DNA from: Deltaproteobacteria bacterium
GTDB lineage: Bacteria; Desulfobacterota; Desulfarculia; Desulfarculales; Desulfarculaceae
DNA: 64,000 nucleotides
Reading direction: 5' to 3'
Assembly: GCA_020444165.1 (NCBI GenBank)
Contig: JAHLLK010000014.1
Location: 37,695 to 101,694 of the forward strand
Both the position numbers and the translations under genes were made by a program. The stretch's first letter is position 1. Every line of letters starts with the position of its first letter. This document shows, one piece after another, positions 19,600-26,825 of the stretch. Under the pieces are notes generated by a model. That model did no database searches and was not told the origin of the DNA. It saw only the letters and a list, made by a program, of their open reading frames with translations.

Positions 19600-19735
19600 G
19601 TCTTTTGGCTCCCTGCTGGAATTCAGCGGCTTGGAATGTGGCGGTGGCGGGGAGGGGCGGTTCCGGCCGCCAAGCCGGAGCCCGGTCGCCACCACCACCA
19701 GTCTACCAGCCCCGGCAGGCAGGGGGGGGGTGCGC

Positions 19736-20188
19736 CTACCAGCGAATCAGGATCGCCCCCGCCAGCAAGAGAGCCCCGCCGAGGAGCCGGGGGAAGGTGA
19801 TGGGATAGTGCGGCACGTGGAGGATGGCGAAATGGTCGAACACCAGGGAGGCCACCAATTGGCCCACCACCAAGAGGGTGATGACCGCGAAAGCGCCCAG
19901 GCGGGGCAGCAAGAGAATCGAGGTGGCGATATAGATGGCGCCGAAAACCCCGCCGGTCCAGGACCACCAGGAAGACCGCGCAACCAGGCTCAGGTGCAAG
20001 CCGGGTTCCCGCATGACCACCACCATCAGGAGCATGACCAGGGCGCCGCCCAGATAACTGACAAACCCGGCCCACCAAGCCGAGCCGATTTCCGCACGCA
20101 GGTTGGAGTTGACCGCCTGTTGCACCACAAAGCTGGTCCCGGCCAAGAGGGCGAGGAGCGTGAAAATAAAATTTTGCACGACGGACAA
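19736..20188 (-). CDS. Small DMT-superfamily transporter (DUF606/YdcZ type)
   Basis: A 150-residue membrane protein with five hydrophobic segments, the usual size for the DUF606 half-transporters that dimerise. Typical sequences are the opening LLALLAGTSFVVQQAVNSNLR, GFVSYLGGALVMLL, GGVFGAIYIATSILLLPRLG and the end GGALLLAGAILIRW. Substrate is unknown. It lies alone on the minus strand with the hairpin repeat and a transposase remnant upstream. Confidence 0.8.
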   Translation of the reverse strand: MSVVQNFIFTLLALLAGTSFVVQQAVNSNLRAEIGSAWWAGFVSYLGGALVMLLMVVVMREPGLHLSLVARSSWWSWTGGVFGAIYIATSILLLPRLGAFAVITLLVVGQLVASLVFDHFAILHVPHYPITFPRLLGGALLLAGAILIRW

Positions 20189-20330
20189 GAGCTTGCCTCC
20201 TTGCCGATAATGGGCGGCCTATTATCTTACATGTTGATGTTAAGGGACCCTGATTTCAGCCGGACCAGGAACATACTGCCTGGGATTGGCTCCCAGGTCA
20301 ATTTTTCCGTCCCTGGGCGGGGAAAGCAGC

Positions 20331-20460
20331 GGCCGATGGGGGCCAAGGATAGCCCGCCAAAATGCGAGCTTGGAAAAGCTTGCATTTTGCTAGGCTTGGC
20401 ACAACCGCGCTCTTGCCAAGCCGACATCGCACGGGGCAGGACGCCCCGGGCAATGCTCTC
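20331..20460 (+). repeat. Multi-hairpin palindromic repeat, copy 3 (no leader)
   Basis: Same hairpin order as copies 1 and 2. Hairpin II here is AAAATGC...GCATTTT instead of AAATTGC...GCAATTT, a paired change that keeps the stem. Hairpin III is GGCTTGGCACAA with the end CTTGCCAAGCC. It ends with the shared CAATGCTCTC at the point where the transposase remnant begins. The 140 bases upstream (20190-20330) hold no feature that I recognise. Confidence 0.75.
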
Positions 20461-20605
20461 CATAGGTCTGGTAGTTGCGCCGGATCTCGGAGAATTGGCG
20501 CCGGGAATACCCCATCACCTTGCAAGCCCGGCCGATGTTGTTCATCTCCGCGGCCAGCTCCAGCAGGCTAAGCATCCTTCGTGCTACCTTCTTCCCGGGG
20601 GTCAT
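20461..20605 (-). pseudogene. Truncated IS481/IS3-type transposase, N-terminal HTH only
   Basis: About 48 residues remain: MTPGKKVARRMLSLLELA, then NNIGRACKVMGYSRRQFSEI, the first helix-turn-helix of IS481/IS3-like transposases. A perfect GGAGG lies eleven bases before the ATG at 20605. After about residue 48 the frame enters the hairpin repeat, and the rest of the transposase, with the DDE domain, is absent. Either the repeat inserted here or a deletion ended in it. No terminal inverted repeats are visible. The stretch 20606-20761 is empty. Confidence 0.65.
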
Positions 20606-20761
20606 GTCCCTTACCTCCTTGGGTCCGCAGTGCTTCGCAACACTTCTTCCAACCCGGTAGGAGGCGGCATGGCCACCTCTGCCTTTGGCTCACAGTGTCA
20701 GGTAATTACCAGCACAGCACAGCCTGTCCGGCCCGCACGTTCTCTGGCCCGCAAACTCGCT

Positions 20762-21718
20762 CTAAACCTTGTAGTCGCGGTCCTCTTCCGGCAGGGGCAG
20801 GAGGCCGCCCCGGCGCGCCGGGTCGATGGGCTCCAGGAGCTTATCCTTAAAGGCCTGCGCAAAAACCTGTGCAAAATCGATGCTCGCTATGGCTCCCGTC
20901 TGGCCGGCCTCCTTTTTGGCCACCACCCGGCGGATTAACTCCTCCACCATGCCGGCCACGGGCAGGAGCGACTTCTCGCCCAACAGGCGCACGTCGTCGG
21001 AACACCCGCCGTCCGCCAGGCGCACGTTGATCAGGGGGGACTGGCCCACGATCTCACCGCCGTCGATGGTCTCCGAGACCCGGTGCAGGGTGACCCGGGT
21101 GGTTTCCGCTTGCCGCTCGACCATGTCCTCCCAGGGATGGGGCCCGGCGCCGTGTTGGTGCAGCAGGTCGGAGGGATGGATGTTGTAAATGCCAAAGGCG
21201 GGGTAGTTTATGATGGGGCGGTCGACGGCCTGGCCCAGGGCGCTGACCACGATCACCTCCGGGTCCCAGGCGGCCAGCTTGTCCCGGAAATAGTCGCACT
21301 TCACTTCCCCGGTGTAGCAGGGCACACCGAACCGCAGGGCCGACTCCACCATGCCCAGTTCGTAGTCTTCCTGTTGGTCCTGGTCGTAGTAGCGCCAGAA
21401 CCTTTTCTTCACCGAGATCCTGGCCGCGGGGTCCAGGGGATCGTCGGTCACCAAGCCCACGAGGTGCAGCCGCTCCGGCTCGCGGCGGGCCAGGGCCTTG
21501 ATCGGCTCAAAGGCCAAAAGCCCCATGACCCAGCTGCAGATGGCCAACACCCTGAGGCCTTGCCCCGGCGTGGCGGGGCGTTCGCCCGGCGCGGGGAGGA
21601 TCAAATGCCCCCAGCGGGGGCCCCGCGGCGCCCGGATTTCGCGGCCGGGGTTCCGGGCCACGATCCTGCGCAGGAAATCGTCCTCGGGGTTCAACTGGCT
21701 CGGGGTCAGCGTTTGCAT
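20762..21718 (-). CDS. Formyltransferase-domain protein
   Basis: A 318-residue protein. A unique N-terminal 55 residues is followed by a formyl-transferase fold as in methionyl-tRNA formyltransferase and ArnA: strand LRVLAICSWVMGL, catalytic His181 in YNIHPSDL and Asp219 in ETIDGGEIV. The Asn expected before the His motif is not obvious (VVSALGQAV). Family members move a formyl group from 10-formyl-tetrahydrofolate to an amine on a sugar nucleotide or an aminoacyl-tRNA. The acceptor is unknown here. It lies 44 bases after the AEC carrier and probably in the same operon. Confidence 0.7.
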   Translation of the reverse strand: MQTLTPSQLNPEDDFLRRIVARNPGREIRAPRGPRWGHLILPAPGERPATPGQGLRVLAICSWVMGLLAFEPIKALARREPERLHLVGLVTDDPLDPAARISVKKRFWRYYDQDQQEDYELGMVESALRFGVPCYTGEVKCDYFRDKLAAWDPEVIVVSALGQAVDRPIINYPAFGIYNIHPSDLLHQHGAGPHPWEDMVERQAETTRVTLHRVSETIDGGEIVGQSPLINVRLADGGCSDDVRLLGEKSLLPVAGMVEELIRRVVAKKEAGQTGAIASIDFAQVFAQAFKDKLLEPIDPARRGGLLPLPEEDRDYKV

Positions 21719-21762
21719 GGGTTCACCTCCCGGTTAGATCGTCACTCGCGGGCCCGCGCCTT

Positions 21763-22731
21763 TCAAGTCAGGAGGCTGAACATGACCATGATGGTCACGC
21801 TGCAAGCCACCGAGGTGGCGAAGACCAACTTGGAGGCCAGCTTGGCGTCGCAGCCGTAGCTGGCGCTGAGCGGCACGCTGAGCATGGCGCTGGGCATGGC
21901 CGCCTCCAGCACCAACACCTGCATTTGCCAGGAAGCCAAGTCCAAACCCAAGACCGGCAGCCAAACCAGGATCGGCTTGAGGATGAGCTTCACCCCCCCC
22001 ACCAAGAGAGCCAGGGAAATGATGGAGGTCAGGCCGCCGAAATTCAGCAGCAACCCCACGGTCAACACTACCGCGAAAGTGTTGGCCTGGGCCAGGAAGT
22101 CCAGCGCGTCGATCAAGGGCTTGATCTCCGGGCTCTGCCACGGCAGCCCCAGGGCGGAGGCCAGCAGGCCCAGGACCACCGAGATGAAAATGGGGGAGTA
22201 GAAAAAACGCAGGACCGTGTGCAGGTGTTTCTGGGCCGAGCCCTGGGCCGAGCCCTGGGGCGAGCCCTGGGGCGAGCCGTAGTAGATGGCGATGAAGGTG
22301 CCCAAGGTGAACAACAAGGGCCCCACCCCCAGCTCGGATATCACCACCGCCTCGGTGACGGCTGAGGCGTTGTTCGCGAACAGGTGGGAAATGAGGGGAT
22401 AGCCCAGCAGGGAGGAGCTGCCAAAGCCGGCGGTGAGCAGCATGGCTCCGGTCTGGGGCCGGCTCAGCTTCAGGGCGCGGGCGGCCAGCCAGGCCAGCCC
22501 CAGGGACACCAGTTCCGCCGCCACCATCACCAAGGCCAGCACCGTCTCGCTGAACAGGACGTGGGTCTTGACCAGGGTGACGAAGATCAAAGCCGGCAGG
22601 GTGACCTTGGTCACCAGGTTGCCGAAGATGGGGCCCTGGTCTTCCTTAAGCACCCCCTGGCGGCGCAAGAAGACCGCGAAGCAGATGAGTCCCACCAGCA
22701 TGACCACGGATATGATGACTTGTCGATTCAT
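21763..22731 (-). CDS. AEC-family (auxin efflux carrier-like) transporter
   Basis: A 322-residue inner-membrane protein with about ten hydrophobic segments in the two five-helix halves of AEC carriers (opening IISVVMLVGLICFAVFLRRQGVL; middle GFGSSSLLGYPL; end LEAAMPSAMLSVPLSASYGCD, the typical MP-motif repeat). Such carriers move malate, malonate or amino acids. The central cytoplasmic loop holds a four-unit GSPQ/GSAQ tandem repeat (residues 152-167). Gene order with an aromatic permease upstream and a formyltransferase downstream suggests one minus-strand transcription unit. Confidence 0.85.
   Translation of the reverse strand: MNRQVIISVVMLVGLICFAVFLRRQGVLKEDQGPIFGNLVTKVTLPALIFVTLVKTHVLFSETVLALVMVAAELVSLGLAWLAARALKLSRPQTGAMLLTAGFGSSSLLGYPLISHLFANNASAVTEAVVISELGVGPLLFTLGTFIAIYYGSPQGSPQGSAQGSAQKHLHTVLRFFYSPIFISVVLGLLASALGLPWQSPEIKPLIDALDFLAQANTFAVVLTVGLLLNFGGLTSIISLALLVGGVKLILKPILVWLPVLGLDLASWQMQVLVLEAAMPSAMLSVPLSASYGCDAKLASKLVFATSVACSVTIMVMFSLLT
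22231..22278 (-). repeat. Four tandem 12-bp units inside the AEC gene
   Basis: Four 12-base units encode GSPQ-GSPQ-GSAQ-GSAQ in frame. Two sequence variants occur in adjacent pairs, as expected from slippage. The repeat lies in the loop between the two membrane halves, so unit number can change without breaking the fold. Confidence 0.8.
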
Positions 22732-22826
22732 TTCCCCTCTACCTTTTCAGCCAGGCCTGGTGTTGGCGAGTGCGCGGCAGCCGGCCGCTTACCTGCGCCG
22801 GAACCTGGGCCGGCCCGCGAGGTTGC

Positions 22827-24041
22827 CTATTTCCAAAACTCGCTGCCCGGCCCCAGGCTCAGCCAGCCCAGCTCTTGTTGCAGCTCCAGGGCCAAAAAGC
22901 CCAGTGCCAAGACCAACAGCCCCCAGCCGGCCCAGCCCGCAAACCGCCCCAGAGGGCCGGGATTCCGCAAAAGCATCAGGGCCGGCAGCAGCAAATACAG
23001 GATGCCCACGCCCAGCCCCCCGACCACGTCCAGCGCCGTCAGGAACAGGTTGGGGTAGAGATACACCACGGCCAAGGGCGGGCCGAAGACCAGCAGGGCG
23101 CGCAGGGCCCGGCTGCTCTGGGGCAGGACGGGCTCCAGCAGGTCGCCCAGGAAGGCCATCAGGGCCACACTCACCGGCAAATAGGAGGTGATGATGGCGC
23201 AGAGGGAAAAAATCAGGCCGGCCGTGGCCACGGTGGCGGTGTTCAGGCTACAAGCCAGGGGCACGGTCGCCGGCTCATTGGCCTGGCAGGCCTGATACAG
23301 GCTGAAGGGCTCCCCGGTGAGGGGCAGAGACCCCACCACCACCATCATCCAGACCAGGCAAACCAAGAGGGGCAGGCTGGATCCGAGCAACAGAGCCCGT
23401 TTAACCAGGTGGGCCTGCCCGTCCAGGGCCCGGCAGACCACGGGGATGAGGTTGTGGTAGGCCAAGGTGGTGACGATCAAGGGGATGCTGGACGGCAACA
23501 GGGGCCAGTCGGCGCGGAGCAGGCGCTGGGGCTCGATGTGCCGCCCCGCCTGCCAGATCAGAAAGACGAAGCTGGCCAGGAGGAGCGCCATCAACAGGGC
23601 GTTGCCCCGCCGCACCAGTTCCAAGCTGAACAAGGCCAAGCCGGTGACGGCCACGAAAAAGCCCAGGAGCAGCCAAGGCTGTTCCTGGGGCAGGTCCAGC
23701 AAGTGAGCCAGCACGGAGGCCGCGCCGGCCAGGTAGGCCACTAGAATGCCGTAATAAATAATCAGGTAGCCGACGACCGCCAGCCATTTGCCCCACGGTC
23801 CCAGGTGGCGGTGATACAGGGTGGGCAGGTCAGCGTCCAGGTCGCCGCCGGCCAACTGCAACCGGGCCAGCACCCAGGCGCTGGCCAGCAAGACCGCCCA
23901 CACCACCACCATGCCCACCCCGGCCGGGGCCAGCCCGGCCAGGCCGGTTTGCACCGGCAGCGCCAGGATACCGGCGCCCACCGCGCACCCCGCGATCAAG
24001 AGCGCCATGGTCCAAACCGGTGGCTTGCCTGGGGTGGGCAT
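22827..24041 (-). CDS. Aromatic amino acid permease-like transporter (HAAAP/APC type)
   Basis: A 404-residue protein with about eleven membrane helices. The start MPTPGKPPVWTMALLIAGCA then GAGILALPVQTG matches the Tyr/Trp permease family (GxGxLALP in helix 1). I chose the start at 24041 because GAGGAGAGAG lies right before it; the frame extends upstream to 24302 through arginine/proline-rich sequence with no signal. A proton-coupled uptake role for Tyr, Trp or similar is inferred from the family. It is the first gene of a run with the AEC carrier (95 bases) and the formyltransferase. Confidence 0.8.
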   Translation of the reverse strand: MPTPGKPPVWTMALLIAGCAVGAGILALPVQTGLAGLAPAGVGMVVVWAVLLASAWVLARLQLAGGDLDADLPTLYHRHLGPWGKWLAVVGYLIIYYGILVAYLAGAASVLAHLLDLPQEQPWLLLGFFVAVTGLALFSLELVRRGNALLMALLLASFVFLIWQAGRHIEPQRLLRADWPLLPSSIPLIVTTLAYHNLIPVVCRALDGQAHLVKRALLLGSSLPLLVCLVWMMVVVGSLPLTGEPFSLYQACQANEPATVPLACSLNTATVATAGLIFSLCAIITSYLPVSVALMAFLGDLLEPVLPQSSRALRALLVFGPPLAVVYLYPNLFLTALDVVGGLGVGILYLLLPALMLLRNPGPLGRFAGWAGWGLLVLALGFLALELQQELGWLSLGPGSEFWK

Positions 24042-24360
24042 CTCTCTCCTCATGCAACAAAGTGTGCGCCACCGGGATGTCCGCGGAGCCTGCCCCGGCC
24101 CCGCCTCCCGGACGGGCGGCTCACGTCCTCCCCGTGGGACATCCCCAAGGGCGCCGCCCCCAGCCCTGAGCGGGGGCGTTCGCCGGCCGCGGCTGCGCGG
24201 CCGGGGTCCGTTTCGTCCGCGACAGGGGCAAAGAGGAGGTCTGGCCGCCGAGCCGCCGGGCAAGGCTTCCCAAGTCAAGGCTGGCGGCCGGACGCTCCCC
24301 AACCAGGGACGCGGGCGACGAGCAGCACGGGAGGCAGCAAGAAACCCTTACACCAACATA
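24042..24360. other. Intergenic region upstream of the permease
   Basis: Should hold the permease promoter. The sequence is very GC-rich and no boxes or regulatory RNA are convincing. No gene is seen on either strand. Confidence 0.4.
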
Positions 24361-24610
24361 TTGAGGCCATTGCATGGTGAAACACATAAAACATGTTGAT
24401 ATTATGTAAAAAATGGCTGTGAAACATGATTACGGCAGGCAATGGCCGATGCGGGCCAAGGATGGCCCGCCAAATTGCAAGCTTCAAAAAGCTTGCAATT
24501 TGTGAGGGTTGGCAAAACCCGGGCCCCCGGCAAGCTCTGCTTGCTGGGGTGGAGTCACGTTTTTGCCAAGCCGACATTGCATGGGGCAGGACGCCCCGTG
24601 CAATGCTCTC
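24361..24610 (+). repeat. Multi-hairpin palindromic repeat, copy 2 (with insertion)
   Basis: Nearly identical to copy 1 over the leader and hairpins I and II. Hairpin III carries an extra segment of about 40 bases (about 24518-24557, CCCGGGCCCCCGGCAAGC...) between its arms. Hairpin IV is TTGCATGGGGC/GCCCCGTGCAA, a single change leaving a G-T pair. Copies 1 and 2 are about 5.6 kb apart in the same orientation and could recombine. Confidence 0.85.
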
Positions 24611-25023
24611 ATATTGAATAGCTTTCCGTTTGGTGGAGTGTCAAGGCCCTCCTGCCGGTCGCCCCGCGCAAGCTGGGCGGGGGCGGGTTCAGGCCGCGCG
24701 GAAGGCTCCTCTTGCCGGGTGGGGGCAGGAAAAGGGGGAAGCCGGGCCAGCAGCGGCAGCGGGCGCGGGGGCGGATCTCTGGGTGGAGGTACCACGAAAA
24801 GGCTGGCCAGCCAAACCCGTTCCATTTGTCTGACCCGCTCTCGCCAAAAACCACCCAACCCCGCGGCTGCTTCACCGCCGGACGCCTCCCCTGGTCAGAG
24901 CATCCCTCGGTTCCTGCCGGGCACGACGACCGCCCAGGGAGCGGGTTCGCCTCCTCTCCGCCAGGCTCCGGCTAACCTGAGGCTACCCTGCCGAGGATCG
25001 ATCGCTGGCCCAAACTTTACACA
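24611..25023. other. Intergenic region between repeat copy 2 and tetR
   Basis: About 410 GC-rich bases without a credible gene on either strand; open frames here are short and have no ribosome-binding site. The right end merges with the tetR promoter. Confidence 0.4.
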
Positions 25024-25051
25024 TTGACAAAAATTGTAAACATGATAGCAT
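25024..25051 (+). promoter_or_regulatory. tetR promoter with overlapping inverted repeat
   Basis: TTGACA at 25024-25029 and TAGCAT at 25046-25051 have a 16-base spacer. The -35 box lies between arms TTTACA (25017-25022) and TGTAAA (about 25035-25040), a likely operator for autoregulation by the TetR protein. Confidence 0.55.
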
Positions 25052-25085
25052 GCATCGTGCCAGGAAGCCCCGAAAGGCGAGGTCG

Positions 25086-25673
25086 ATGGAACAGAACGAA
25101 ACGGCGGTGAAAATCCTGCGAGCGGCCCAGGATTGTTTTTTCCGGCACGGGTTCAGCAAGGCCAACCTTACCCTGATAGCCGAGTACGCAGGCTTTTCCC
25201 GGGTGACCATCTACAAGTACTTCCGCTCCAAGGAGGCCCTCTTCAAGGAAGTGGCCCAGGCCTTTCTCAACGAACGGATCGCGGAGACGGAGGTGATGCT
25301 CCTGGTGGAGGAGAACCTGTGGAAGCGCCTGGAGTACTTAATTTTTTCCTGGATTGTCTCGCCTTTCGAAAGCATTGGGGACGATTGGGTCGCCGCCGAT
25401 TTGAGCCACGCACACAAACTCGGCAATCAGGACGTGGAGGCGGCGGCCCAAAGCGCCTTGCAGGGCTTTCTGCGCCGGTTGGTGGAGGAAGCCCAAACGA
25501 ACGGGCAAATCGACCTGGCCCGGTTGGGGCTCACCGGCGAGGACCTGGTCGAGGTGCTGGACGTGATGCTCAGCGGCCTTTTCGACCGCAAAGTGGAGAA
25601 CATCGGCCGCGAGGCCCTGAAGCTCATCGGGTTTTTCCGGGCGACCCTGGGTTCGCCACGGGAGCAGCCCTAG
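25086..25673 (+). CDS. TetR/AcrR-family regulator
   Basis: A 195-residue repressor. The N-terminal TetR domain is AAQDCFFRHGFSKANLTLIA...GFSRVTIYKYFRSKEALF (about 12-55), followed by a helical ligand domain. I chose the ATG at 25086 because AGGCGAGG precedes it and because an upstream ATG at 25050 would overlap the -10 box. It lies just before a membrane-fusion/RND operon in the same direction, so it most likely controls that pump in response to a pump substrate. Confidence 0.85.
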   Translation: MEQNETAVKILRAAQDCFFRHGFSKANLTLIAEYAGFSRVTIYKYFRSKEALFKEVAQAFLNERIAETEVMLLVEENLWKRLEYLIFSWIVSPFESIGDDWVAADLSHAHKLGNQDVEAAAQSALQGFLRRLVEEAQTNGQIDLARLGLTGEDLVEVLDVMLSGLFDRKVENIGREALKLIGFFRATLGSPREQP

Positions 25674-25680
25674 CAGGCTG

Positions 25681-25710
25681 CTAGCAGGCTGTTGAAAAAC
25701 ACCCTGCTAG
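25681..25710 (+). repeat. GAAA-capped hairpin related to the one at 1571-1600
   Basis: CTAGCAGG / CCTGCTAG form an 8-bp stem, one C-C mismatch follows, then TGTT/AACA close a GAAA loop. The minus strand of 1571-1600 is the same hairpin with T-A instead of G-C at the fourth pair. It lies between tetR and the adaptor gene and just after a partial direct copy (TAGCAGGCTG at 25671). Confidence 0.7.
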
Positions 25711-25727
25711 ACGGAGAACGGTGGCAT

Positions 25728-26825
25728 ATGCCTGATTCGGAAAAATCCGCGCGCCGCGGGGCCGCCTGGCTGGCGGCGATCTGCCTGGTCCTGACCCTGA
25801 CGGGCTGTCAGGACGAAACCCAGGCCCTGGAAACCGAGGGCGCCCGGCCGGTCAAAACCATGCGGGTGCAAGCGGCTTCGGAAAGCCTCCAGAAGGCCTT
25901 CCCCGGCATGGTTCGGGCGGCCCGGGAGGTGGATGTCTCCTTCCGGGTGGACGGAACCATCAATCGGCTGCCGGTGGTGGCTGGCCAGGAGGTGAAGCGG
26001 GGCGAGCTCCTGGCCGGGCTGGACCCCAGGGACTTCATCATCCGGCGGGATCGGGCCAAGGCGGCCTACGTCGAGGCGGAAAACCAGTACCGGAGGTACT
26101 CCCTCTTGGTGAAACAGGGGGCGGTGGCCCGGGCGGAATACGACAAGATAGACGCCGCCTACAAGACCGCCAAGGCCAACCGGGAGGAGGCGGAGGCCGC
26201 CCTCACCGACACCCGGCTGCTGGCCCCCTTCCACGGGGTGGTGGCCAAGCGGTTCGTGGACAACCACCAGGAGGTGAAGGCCAAGGAGCGGGTGGCCGCC
26301 CTCCGGGACGTCTCTCACCTGGAGGTGGAGGTGGAGATTCCCGAGGCCGACGTGGTGCACTACCACTCCCAGAGCGACTACTCCCTGGGGGTGCGGCTCG
26401 ACGCGGTGCCCGGGCTGGAGATGCCCGCCCGGGTTTCCGCGTTCGGCTCGGAAGCCGACCGCGTGACCCGGACCTTCACCGTGAAAGCGGTGTTCCAGGC
26501 CCCGGAGGGCCTCAACGTCCTGCCCGGCATGACCGCCGAACTGGTGGGCCGCCGCCGGGAAAACGGTGGAACTGCTGAGGTCTGCGTACCCCTGTCCGCC
26601 GTGCTGGCCGACTCCCAGGGACGGGACATGGTGTGGCGGGTGAACCCCCAGACCATGACCGTGGAACACCTGCCCGTGAAAACCGGCCGGGTCTGCGGCC
26701 AGGACATCCGGGTGTTGGCGGGCTTGCAGCCGGGCGACACTATCGTCACCGCCGGAGTGCACCACCTCCGCCAGGGCATGCTGGTCTATCGCATGAAGGA
26801 TGAACACGGCGGGGAACGGAAATGA
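25728..26825 (+). CDS. RND efflux periplasmic adaptor (membrane fusion lipoprotein)
   Basis: A 365-residue adaptor. A lipoprotein signal ends at Cys27 (TLTGC). The split lipoyl domain (VDVSFRVDGTINRLPVVAGQEVKRGELLAGLDP), a helical hairpin (AKAAYVEAENQYRRY...AEYDKIDAAYKTAKAN), the second lipoyl half (DTRLLAPFHGVVAKRFVD) and beta-barrel domains follow in HlyD/AcrA order. It would join the inner-membrane pump to an outer-membrane channel. I chose the start at 25728, with GGAG upstream. Its last four bases overlap the pump gene (ATGA), so translation is coupled. No outer-membrane channel gene is present nearby. Confidence 0.9.
   Translation: MPDSEKSARRGAAWLAAICLVLTLTGCQDETQALETEGARPVKTMRVQAASESLQKAFPGMVRAAREVDVSFRVDGTINRLPVVAGQEVKRGELLAGLDPRDFIIRRDRAKAAYVEAENQYRRYSLLVKQGAVARAEYDKIDAAYKTAKANREEAEAALTDTRLLAPFHGVVAKRFVDNHQEVKAKERVAALRDVSHLEVEVEIPEADVVHYHSQSDYSLGVRLDAVPGLEMPARVSAFGSEADRVTRTFTVKAVFQAPEGLNVLPGMTAELVGRRRENGGTAEVCVPLSAVLADSQGRDMVWRVNPQTMTVEHLPVKTGRVCGQDIRVLAGLQPGDTIVTAGVHHLRQGMLVYRMKDEHGGERK

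Noticed and set aside
18690..24610. CRISPR array
   Set aside because: Copies are few, far apart and palindromic throughout; no regular spacers or cas genes.
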